DNA of 47,031 nucleotides from the NCBI GenBank assembly GCA_947166905.1, contig CAMVFZ010000016.1:1-47031 (forward strand), given 5' to 3'. The translations under genes and the position numbers were made by a program. Numbering within the stretch: the first letter of the stretch is position 1; each line of letters begins with the position of its first letter. The notes under the pieces are model-generated. The model ran no database searches. It worked only from the letters and a program-made list of their open reading frames with translations, and was not told the origin of the DNA. Source of the DNA: an uncultured Prevotellaceae bacterium. Lineage in GTDB: Bacteria; Bacteroidota; Bacteroidia; Bacteroidales; UBA932. Below, piece after piece: positions 39,889 to 47,031 of this stretch.

Positions 39889-42273
39889 ATGCTTCTATCA
39901 GAACTCAAAACCGGAAGCTCCGGCGTTATCGCAAAGGTTAACGGCCACGGAGGCTTCAGGAAAAGACTCATAGAGATGGGCTTCATCTCAGGGAAAAAGG
40001 TGAAGGCGGTGCTCAATGCTCCGCTTCGCGATCCCATTGAGTACGAGATCCTAGGCTACAAGCTTTCCCTCCGCAGGGAGGAGGCCACAATGATAGAAGT
40101 CATCAGCGAAGAAGAAGCCCGTATCAGGTTGTCAACGGCCGAGGACCTTCGTCCTATAATGTCCGACGAAGTCGCCCTGGCGGCGGAGATGGAGCGTCTG
40201 GCCGATGAGCGCCGCCGCGAAATCCGCGTCGTGCTGGTTGGCAACCCCAACTGTGGCAAGACCTCCCTTTTCAATGTTGCCTCCGGAGGCCATGAGCACG
40301 TGGGCAACTATAGCGGAGTGACCGTAGATGCCAAGGAAGGTTCCTTCAAGTGGAAGGGCTACAAAATCGTGCTTGTAGACCTGCCGGGAACATATTCGCT
40401 GTCGGCCTACAGCCCGGAGGAGCTGTACGTCCGCAAGAATCTGGCAGAGAAGATGCCGGACGTTGTGATCAATGTGGTGGACGCTTCCAACCTGGAGCGC
40501 AACCTTTACCTGACCACCCAGATCATCGACATGAACCTGCGTACTGTCATCGCCCTGAATATGTATGACGAGATTATTTCCCGCGGCGATGAAATCGATA
40601 CCGATCAGCTGGGCAAACTTTTCGGCGTGCCCATCGTTCCTACGGTCAGCCGCAGCGGAGAGGGCGTTTCACGGCTGTTCGATACCGTGCTGGAGATTTA
40701 TAAGGGGGCCAATCCTTCGCTTGCCCGTCACATCCACATCAATCACGGGGCAGAGCTTGAAAAGTCTATCGACAGGGTGCGCGACCTCATCCGTCCGGAC
40801 GCCGACCTGCGTTCAAGATATTCATCCAGATATCTGGCTATCAAGTACTTGGAGGGTGACTCGGAGATAGAGAAGCTGCTGGCCAAGAAGCCGTTTGCGG
40901 CAGAGCTGGCCCGGGTGCGCCAAGAGGAAGAGGAGCGCATAGAGGCCGTGCTTGACAGCAACTGCGAATCGGCCATAGTGGATGCCAAATATGCGTTCAT
41001 CAACGGCGCCTTGACGGAGACCTGGCGGCAGCACCGCGAGATGCGTCCGCGACGTACGATTACAGACAAGATAGACGCCGTGGTGGCCAACAAGTGGCTG
41101 GCCTTCCCCCTGTTCATCCTTTTGCTGTACGTAATGTTCTATGCCACCTTTACCATCGGCCAGTACCCGATGGACTGGATAGAGGCCGGCGTAGAGGCTC
41201 TGAAGACTTGGCTTGGCGGTATAATTGCCGATGGATGGCTGCGGAATCTGCTGCTTGACGGCGTAATCGCCGGCGTTGGCAGTGTGCTGGTTTTCCTACC
41301 TAACATTTTGATACTCTATTGTTTCATTTCCATTTTGGAAGACTCCGGCTACATGTCGCGCGCTGCCTTCATTGTGGATAAACTGATGCACAGGCTGGGC
41401 CTTCACGGAAAGAGTTTTATACCGATGGTAATGGGCTTCGGCTGCAATGTGCCGGCCATTATGGCCTGCCGAATGATTGAAAGCCGCAAGAGCCGCCTGA
41501 TAACAGTTTCGATAATACCGTTCATGGCCTGCGCCGGCCGTCTGCCGGTATTCGTACTCATCGCGGGTGCCTTCTTTGGGGCTAACGCTCCCTTGGTGAT
41601 GATGGGCATCTATCTGCTGGGCATTGTGATGGCAATTCTTACTGCGCTTGTACTTAAGCGTTTCGTAAAGGATGATGACCTTCCCTTCGTTATGGAGCTT
41701 CCGCCTTACCGCGTTCCTACGGCCAAGGCAATCTGGCGCCACACCTGGGAAAAGGGTCGCCAGTACCTGCAGAAGATGGCAACCACCATTCTCCTTTGCT
41801 CAATAATCATCTGGTTTCTTGGTTATTTCCCCAGGCCCGATGTTACTCCGGATAACCCTCTGGCCCAGACAGAGCAGCTTGAGAATTCTTACATCGGCCA
41901 GCTTGGCAAGTCAATCGAGCCTGTCCTGGAGCCCATAGGATCTAACTGGAAAATGGGAGTAAGCCTTATTACGGGTATCGCAGCCAAAGAGCTTGTAGTC
42001 AGCTCATTGGGCGTAATGTATGCTCAGGATGCAGCAGTCGCTCCCGCAGACGAAGAGTCACAGGATACGGCCCTTCAGGCAGCACTGGCCGCCGATATCG
42101 ACTGGCCAGCCGCCCTTGCCTTCATGGTATTTATACTGTTGTACTTCCCGTGCATCGCCACCTTCGTGGCAATCAAGCATGAGACCGGCCGCTGGTCCTG
42201 GGCCATCGGAACCTGCGTCTACACTATGATAGTCGCATGGCTAATGGCCTTTATAACCCATTTGGTTTTCTAA
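39889..42273 (+). CDS. feoB: FeoA-FeoB fusion, ferrous iron transporter
   Basis: 794-residue inner-membrane Fe(II) importer. Residues 1-~75 are a FeoA SH3-like domain (GFRKRLIEMGFISGKKVKAV, LRREEATMIEV). The G-protein domain starts near 112 with G1 GNPNCGKT (118-125), G3 DLPGTYS (164-170) and a G4 of the form NMYD. The membrane part (~385 to end) has the gate motifs SGYMSRAAFI, GFGCNVPAIMACR and FMACAGRLPVF, and the FeoC-binding region is absent. The FeoA-FeoB fusion is usual in Bacteroidetes. Expression is expected to be iron-regulated, but I see no sure operator. It converges on pepT with a two-base gap. Confidence 0.97.
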   Translation: MLLSELKTGSSGVIAKVNGHGGFRKRLIEMGFISGKKVKAVLNAPLRDPIEYEILGYKLSLRREEATMIEVISEEEARIRLSTAEDLRPIMSDEVALAAEMERLADERRREIRVVLVGNPNCGKTSLFNVASGGHEHVGNYSGVTVDAKEGSFKWKGYKIVLVDLPGTYSLSAYSPEELYVRKNLAEKMPDVVINVVDASNLERNLYLTTQIIDMNLRTVIALNMYDEIISRGDEIDTDQLGKLFGVPIVPTVSRSGEGVSRLFDTVLEIYKGANPSLARHIHINHGAELEKSIDRVRDLIRPDADLRSRYSSRYLAIKYLEGDSEIEKLLAKKPFAAELARVRQEEEERIEAVLDSNCESAIVDAKYAFINGALTETWRQHREMRPRRTITDKIDAVVANKWLAFPLFILLLYVMFYATFTIGQYPMDWIEAGVEALKTWLGGIIADGWLRNLLLDGVIAGVGSVLVFLPNILILYCFISILEDSGYMSRAAFIVDKLMHRLGLHGKSFIPMVMGFGCNVPAIMACRMIESRKSRLITVSIIPFMACAGRLPVFVLIAGAFFGANAPLVMMGIYLLGIVMAILTALVLKRFVKDDDLPFVMELPPYRVPTAKAIWRHTWEKGRQYLQKMATTILLCSIIIWFLGYFPRPDVTPDNPLAQTEQLENSYIGQLGKSIEPVLEPIGSNWKMGVSLITGIAAKELVVSSLGVMYAQDAAVAPADEESQDTALQAALAADIDWPAALAFMVFILLYFPCIATFVAIKHETGRWSWAIGTCVYTMIVAWLMAFITHLVF

Positions 42274-42275
42274 CG

Positions 42276-43496
42276 CTATTCCGCGTACAGCTTAATGATG
42301 TTCAGAACTACCTCTGAGGCCTTTTCTATGCTCTCCAGGGGTACGAACTCCATTTTGCCATGGAAGTTAAGTCCACCCGCAAAGATATTGGGGCAGGGCA
42401 GGCCCTTGAAGGACAGGTTGGCGCCATCGGTACCGCCGCGAATAGGCTGAACCTTGGGCTTAATGCCGGCCATTTCAATGGCCTTGATGGCCTTCTCTAC
42501 CACGTGGAAGTGCGGTTCAACCTGCTGGCGCATATTGTAATACTGGTCCTTTAGGGTAAGGGTAGCCGTACCGTCGCCGTATTTCACGTTGATAAAGTCG
42601 CAAACCTTGGTCATCAGCGCCTTCTTCTCTTCAAATTTGGCGCGGTCATGATCGCGGATGATATAGGTGATATCGGCCTGCTCTACGGCGCCGTTGAAGG
42701 CAATCAGATGGAAGAATCCCTCGTAGTCCTGGGTGTATTCCGGGCGCTGCTCCACGGGAAGAAGACCGTTCAGCTCAGTTGCAATGTGGATAGCGTTGCG
42801 CATCTTTCCCTTTGCGTATCCGGGATGGACGTTGCAGCCCTGGATATGTATTTTTGCCGATGCGGCATTGAAGTTCTCGTACTCAAGCTCGCCGATTTCT
42901 CCACCGTCCATGGTATAGGCGAAGTCTGCTCCAAAACGGGCAACGTCGAACTTAACCACTCCGCGGCCAATCTCCTCGTCCGGAGTAAAGCCAATCTTGA
43001 TGGGGCCGTGCTTGAATTCAGGGTGCTCTACTATGTACTGGACAGCGTTCATAATCTCTGCCACGCCGGCTTTGTCATCGGCGCCAAGAAGAGTTGTGCC
43101 GTCAGTAGTGATAAGCGTCTGACCCTTGTAATGAAGCATCTCAGGGAACTCGGCGGGCTTCAAATACAGCCCGGGAACGCCCTTCAGGGCGATATCGCCA
43201 CCGTCGTAATTTTTAATGATCTGCGGCTTGACATCCTTGCCGGAGGCATCGGGGGCGGTGTCCACATGGGCGATAAAGCCGATGGCGGGAACCTTTGCAT
43301 CCACGTTTGAAGGGATGGAGGCCATCACGTAGCCAAACTCGTCCAGAGTAACCTCTACGCCAAGGGCGGCGAGCTCGTCGCGCAGCAGCTTGAGCAAATC
43401 CCACTCGCGATCCGCAGAAGGCTGCGACTCTGAGTTCTCATCGGAAGTGGTCTCAATAGAAACGTATCTTAAAAATCGGTCTAATATCTTTTCCAT
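42276..43496 (-). CDS. pepT: Peptidase T (tripeptide aminopeptidase)
   Basis: 406-residue M20-family zinc aminopeptidase that removes the N-terminal residue of tripeptides in the cytoplasm. The start is the ATG at 43496 (MEKILDRFLRYVSIETTSDE), preceded by AAGGAG inside the end of the upstream gene; a 32-residue extension is rejected. Zinc and catalytic motifs are GFIAHVDTAPDASG, LLGADDKAG, TPDEEIGRGV, GCNVHPGYAKGKM and RGGTDGANLSF. It follows the OPT transporter by two bases, so imported oligopeptides would be passed directly to it. Confidence 0.97.
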   Translation of the reverse strand: MEKILDRFLRYVSIETTSDENSESQPSADREWDLLKLLRDELAALGVEVTLDEFGYVMASIPSNVDAKVPAIGFIAHVDTAPDASGKDVKPQIIKNYDGGDIALKGVPGLYLKPAEFPEMLHYKGQTLITTDGTTLLGADDKAGVAEIMNAVQYIVEHPEFKHGPIKIGFTPDEEIGRGVVKFDVARFGADFAYTMDGGEIGELEYENFNAASAKIHIQGCNVHPGYAKGKMRNAIHIATELNGLLPVEQRPEYTQDYEGFFHLIAFNGAVEQADITYIIRDHDRAKFEEKKALMTKVCDFINVKYGDGTATLTLKDQYYNMRQQVEPHFHVVEKAIKAIEMAGIKPKVQPIRGGTDGANLSFKGLPCPNIFAGGLNFHGKMEFVPLESIEKASEVVLNIIKLYAE

Positions 43497-43498
43497 AA

Positions 43499-45433
43499 TT
43501 ATTTCTCCTTTTTCATTGATGCAATGGTCATGTAAACGATGATGGCGATGAACGGAATGATGGCTACAGCTTCTCCATAATTGGCGTTCCAATCCTTAAG
43601 GAAGATGTTCACGTTGGCAAACTTGAGGATTGCGCTTACAACGCCCATCAGTGCGCCGCCGGCAATGAAACCGGAAGCGATGAGGGTACCCTTGTTAAGA
43701 CGGGCCTCGTTAACGGCTGCATCCTTGCTGCGGGTGCTTACGAACCATGAGATTCCACCACCGATAAGGAGCGGGAGGTTCAGGTCCAGAGGGATGAACA
43801 TACCAAGGGCGAAGGCCAGGGCGGGAATCTTAAGGAAGTTAAGGATGAGGGCAAGCACTGCGCCGATGCCGTAAAGCATCCAGGGTGCACCGCCGCCGCT
43901 CATAAGAGGGCCAATCAACGCGGCCATGGCGTTTGCCTGTGGAGCCACAAGGGCTTCGTCGCCGGTAAAGCCATAGGTCTTGTTCAGAACCAGCATCACA
44001 CCGCAAACGGTAACTGCAGAAACAGCGATACCCAGGAACTTCCAGGTCTCCTGCTTGCGGGGAGTAGTACCAATCCAGTAACCAATCTTAAGGTCTGTGA
44101 TAAATGAGCCTGCAACGGAAAGGGCCGTACAAACAACACCTCCGATAATCAGGGCCGCAGCCATACCGGCGTTGCCTTTAAGGCCAACGGCGATAAGTAC
44201 TACGGATGCTACAATCAGCGTCATCAGGGTCATTCCGCTAACAGGGTTGGAACCTACGATTGCAATCGCATTGGCGGCCACGGTGGTGAACAGGAAGGAA
44301 ATAACGCCAACTATAAGAAGGCCTACAACTGCCTGCAGCACATTCTCCACTACGCCTCCGAAGGCGAAGAATGCAAAGATGACGATGAGTGCGATGGCAA
44401 TGCCAAAGACGATGTTCTTCATAGGAATGTCCTCGTCTGTGCGGGCCACCTTCTCTGTCTTTTGCTTACCTCCCTTGAACTCGCTCACTGCAAGCCCCAG
44501 GGCAGATTTGATAACGCCAAAGGATTTGATGATGCCGATGATACCCGCAGTTGCAATGCCACCGATGCCGATGGGGCGGGCGTAGCTGCTGAAGATATTC
44601 TCCGGGCTAAGTCCGGCTGCCTGAGCCTCCGGCAGTACAAAGCCGATGAGCGGAATTATGAAGAACCATACCAGGAAGGATCCGCAGCATATTATAAGGG
44701 CATATTTAAGTCCGATGATGAAGCCAAGGCCCAGAACGGCTGCGCCAGTATTGAGCTTGACTACGAATTTGGCCTTGTCGGCAATGGCTGCGCCGAATTC
44801 TACCACGCGGGATGTCAGTGTCTCGCTCCAAAGGCCTACGCTGGCCACGATGAAGTCGTAAAGACCGCCAATCAAACCACTGAGGACCAGGATCTTGGCG
44901 CCCTTGCCTCCGCTTTCTCCGTTAACCAGCACCTGAGTGGTTGCAGTGGCCTCCGGGAAGGGATACTTGCCATGCATTTCCTTTACAAAGTACTTGCGGA
45001 AAGGAATCAGGAACAGAATTCCCAGAACGCCTCCCAGCAGGGATGACAGAACCATCTGTGTGAAGTTGATGTTCAGACCCAGGATGTAGATTGCCGGCAG
45101 GGTGAAGATAGCGCCTGCTACTACGGCACCGGAGCATCCGCCGATAGACTGGATAATTACGTTCTGGCTAAGGCGGTCGTTCTTTTTGAGGGCCGTAGTA
45201 AGACCAACGCCGATGATGGCGATAGGGATGGCGGCCTCGAATACCTGTCCTACCTTAAGGCCAAGATAGGCTGCGGCGGCAGAAAACAGTATTACCATGA
45301 AAATGCCGGTAAGAACAGAGTAAGGTGTAATCTCTGCGAACTTCTTTTCCGGCGCCAGAAGGGGCTTGTATTCTTCTCCCGGCTTCAATTCCCGCTGCGC
45401 GTTTTCAGGCAGCCTAAGATTTTTTTCTTCCAT
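43499..45433 (-). CDS. OPT-family oligopeptide transporter
   Basis: 644-residue inner-membrane protein with about fifteen hydrophobic segments. Family features are FTPYSVLTGIFMVILFSAAAAYLGLKVGQVFEAAIP at the start, FPEATATTQVLVNGESGG, the glycine-rich IIGSCSG-like segment (SIGGCSGAVVAGAIF) and PLDLNLPLLIGGGISWF near the end. Members carry peptides or peptide-metal chelates by proton coupling. Cotranscription with pepT supports peptides. A weak -7-like TACTTTTA lies upstream at 45466-45473 on the minus strand. Confidence 0.93.
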   Translation of the reverse strand: MEEKNLRLPENAQRELKPGEEYKPLLAPEKKFAEITPYSVLTGIFMVILFSAAAAYLGLKVGQVFEAAIPIAIIGVGLTTALKKNDRLSQNVIIQSIGGCSGAVVAGAIFTLPAIYILGLNINFTQMVLSSLLGGVLGILFLIPFRKYFVKEMHGKYPFPEATATTQVLVNGESGGKGAKILVLSGLIGGLYDFIVASVGLWSETLTSRVVEFGAAIADKAKFVVKLNTGAAVLGLGFIIGLKYALIICCGSFLVWFFIIPLIGFVLPEAQAAGLSPENIFSSYARPIGIGGIATAGIIGIIKSFGVIKSALGLAVSEFKGGKQKTEKVARTDEDIPMKNIVFGIAIALIVIFAFFAFGGVVENVLQAVVGLLIVGVISFLFTTVAANAIAIVGSNPVSGMTLMTLIVASVVLIAVGLKGNAGMAAALIIGGVVCTALSVAGSFITDLKIGYWIGTTPRKQETWKFLGIAVSAVTVCGVMLVLNKTYGFTGDEALVAPQANAMAALIGPLMSGGGAPWMLYGIGAVLALILNFLKIPALAFALGMFIPLDLNLPLLIGGGISWFVSTRSKDAAVNEARLNKGTLIASGFIAGGALMGVVSAILKFANVNIFLKDWNANYGEAVAIIPFIAIIVYMTIASMKKEK

Positions 45434-45537
45434 ATATTTGACAAGTTTTATTCAATTGGTTGCCGTAAAAGTAGCAATTATTTTGGAATAATGCGTATAT
45501 TGCCAGGACATTCTGTTTAATTGAGTACGCCATAGAA

Positions 45538-46848
45538 ATGGTTATCAAGACGAAACTGGTTGAGAGGCAATTTCTTTTCCCCTTTATTTTTATCACGACG
45601 CTTTTTGCGCTGTGGGGCTTTGCCAATGATATTACCAACCCGATGGTGGCTGGTTTCCAGACAATTATGGAACTGTCGGCCGCCAAGGCGTCACTCATTC
45701 AGTTTGCCTTTTATGGCGGGTATGCCACAATGGCGATTCCTGCGGCCTTGTTCGCCCGCAAGTACAGTTATAAGAGCGGCATCATGCTGGGTCTGGCGCT
45801 GTATGCGGTCGGCGCCCTTCTTTTTATCCCTGCGGCGGCCCGGCAGAGCTTTACCTTTTTCTGTCTTAGCCTTTACATTCTGACTTTTGGCCTGGCCTTT
45901 CTTGAGACCACTGCCAATCCTTTCGTATTGTCGCTGGGCTCCAAGGAAACTTCTACCCGCCGCTTGAATCTGGCCCAGGCCTTCAACCCGATGGGTTCCC
46001 TGGCCGGAATGGCCGTGGCTTCAATGGTCGTGCTACCGTCGCTGCTTAGCGATACGCACAGGGATGCCGCCGGGCAGCTCTTCTTCAGTGAGCTGCCAGA
46101 GGCCCAGAAGGCAGTGGAGCGGGTTCACGACCTTGCGGTAATCCGCGATGCTTATGTGGCCCTGGGAATATTTGTGCTGCTGGTCCTGGTTGTCATCGGC
46201 CTTACAAAAATGCCCAAAACATCCATGTCAACCGCCCCTAAGGCCAGGACAAAGGATACGCTGTCGCGTCTGTGGAAGAATGTTGCTTACCGTGAGGGTG
46301 TGGCTGCGCAGGTCTTTTATGTGGCCGCGCAAATCATGGTATGGACCTTCATTATCCAGTATGCCGATAATCTTGGAATGAACAAGGCGACAGCCCAGAA
46401 GTACAACATCATAGCCATGGCGCTATTCCTGTGCTTCCGCTTTGTAGCTACATTCCTTATGAAATATGTGAATTCGCGCAAGCTGCTGGCCGTCTTCGGT
46501 ATGCTGGCCGGGCTGTTTACCATCGGAACCATAGCCTTTGTGGGTATGGCCGGACTGATTTGCCTGGTTGCCATCAGCGCTTTTATGAGCCTTATGTTCC
46601 CGACGATTTACGGTATAGCGCTGGAGGGTGTTAAACCGGAAGACAGTACCCTGGGTGCGGCCTTCCTTGTAATGGCTATCGTGGGCGGCGCTCTTTTGCC
46701 ACCGCTTCAGGGAAGTATAATAGATCTTAAGGTAGTGGCCGGGCATCCGGCGGTGAACGTTAGCTTTGTTCTGCCGCTAATCTGCTTTGTCATTGTTTCT
46801 GCCTATGGCTGGCGCCGCCACAAGCGCTTTAAAACAGGCAAGGAGTAG
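45538..46848 (+). CDS. FucP-like sugar:proton symporter (FHS subfamily, MFS)
   Basis: 436-residue inner-membrane MFS protein with twelve predicted segments. FFIFITTLFALWGFANDITNPM-like opening (here starting FPFIFITTLFALWGFANDI), ETTANPFVLSLG and LNLAQAFNPMG are hallmarks of the fucose/galactose/glucose symporter group. It could carry fucose, galactose, glucose, or amino sugars as in some GalNAc pathways. It stands alone between OPT and the promoter at the window end. Its own promoter is not clear. Confidence 0.93.
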   Translation: MVIKTKLVERQFLFPFIFITTLFALWGFANDITNPMVAGFQTIMELSAAKASLIQFAFYGGYATMAIPAALFARKYSYKSGIMLGLALYAVGALLFIPAAARQSFTFFCLSLYILTFGLAFLETTANPFVLSLGSKETSTRRLNLAQAFNPMGSLAGMAVASMVVLPSLLSDTHRDAAGQLFFSELPEAQKAVERVHDLAVIRDAYVALGIFVLLVLVVIGLTKMPKTSMSTAPKARTKDTLSRLWKNVAYREGVAAQVFYVAAQIMVWTFIIQYADNLGMNKATAQKYNIIAMALFLCFRFVATFLMKYVNSRKLLAVFGMLAGLFTIGTIAFVGMAGLICLVAISAFMSLMFPTIYGIALEGVKPEDSTLGAAFLVMAIVGGALLPPLQGSIIDLKVVAGHPAVNVSFVLPLICFVIVSAYGWRRHKRFKTGKE

Positions 46849-46916
46849 GTCACCATATATATAATGGGGGCCGGCGCTGCAAATTCAAGAAAATTTTCAA
46901 AAAAATTGAAAAAAGA

Positions 46917-46947
46917 TTTGGAGGTTAAAAAAAAGTCCGTATCTTTG
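46917..46947 (+). promoter_or_regulatory. Strong Bacteroidetes promoter at the window end
   Basis: TTTG (46917-46920) and TATCTTTG (46940-46947) are 19 bases apart, a full consensus match. Long A/T tracts, including GAAAATTTTC at 46889-46898, lie just upstream and look like an activating UP-type element. Confidence 0.75.
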
Positions 46948-47031
46948 CAGCCCATTTGAGAAATCAAGTGTCAAGTTCATTGAAAATATTGAGAGAAAAC
47001 ATTAGAGGTTTAATAAAGAATCAGCAGAGTA
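46948..47031 (+). promoter_or_regulatory. Untranslated leader, probably of an rRNA operon
   Basis: Eighty-four bases after the -7 box show no open frame or start with a ribosome site. The stretch from 46975, with TCATTGAAAATATTGAGA, resembles the leaders that precede 16S rRNA in Bacteroidetes, with their TTGAxAxATTG antitermination-like text. The 16S gene itself is not in the window, so the assignment is inference. Confidence 0.45.

Noticed and set aside
42648..43310. 220-codon plus-strand open frame opposite pepT
   Set aside because: Antisense to peptidase T with all its zinc motifs intact; no independent evidence.

Overview
The window reads as a chromosomal piece of an anaerobic Bacteroidales bacterium of gut or rumen type; genus cannot be fixed from sequence alone. 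Evidence: three SusC/SusD sets, BACON-domain and fimbrillin-like lipoproteins, a fused FeoA-FeoB, a eukaryote-type NADP isocitrate dehydrogenase, and Bacteroidetes promoters of the form TTTG-N19-TAnnTTTG in front of several operons. I see no tRNA, CRISPR array, transposase or phage gene.

Region 1 (1-12647) is the 3' part of a polysaccharide utilisation locus on the + strand: the end of a SusC whose reading frame is broken twice, a SusD, a second and shorter SusC/SusD pair, two BACON-repeat lipoproteins, a fimbrillin/major-paralogous-domain lipoprotein and a GH18 chitinase-type lipoprotein, closed by a terminator. The likely target is a beta-1,4-GlcNAc glycan (chitin-like or N-glycan-like).

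Region 2 (12858-18192) has its own promoter and encodes a CitC-CitG fusion (citrate lyase activation and prosthetic-group precursor synthesis), a divergent aconitase-family hydratase and NADP isocitrate dehydrogenase. The lyase itself (citD, citE, citF) and citX lie 16 kb away at 34898-38021. No citrate synthase or citrate transporter is present in the window. Three palindromic repeats sit in frame inside citC, citG and citX. Two belong to one family read in the same frame; the third is a perfect 50-bp palindrome. I regard these as the most unusual feature of the window.

Region 3 (18208-34240): an EamA exporter and a DeoR-type repressor (minus strand) face a tightly packed operon of about 13 kb (20182-33320): AgaS sugar-phosphate isomerase/deaminase, a GatZ/KbaZ-family protein, a PfkB kinase, a GH36 alpha-galactosidase-type lipoprotein, SusC, SusD, a PKD/CBM9-like surface lipoprotein, a lipoprotein of amidohydrolase family 2 and a histidine acid phosphatase. 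An AraC-type regulator follows, convergent. The set could bind, cut, import and degrade an alpha-linked galactose or galactosamine compound through tagatose-6-phosphate.

Region 4 (34347-46848): a small lipoprotein, the citDEFX operon, a ROK kinase with an AT-rich lipoprotein, FeoAB, an OPT peptide transporter with peptidase T, and a FucP-like sugar symporter. The window ends in a very strong promoter and an untranslated leader resembling that of an rRNA operon, where a metagenomic contig would commonly break.
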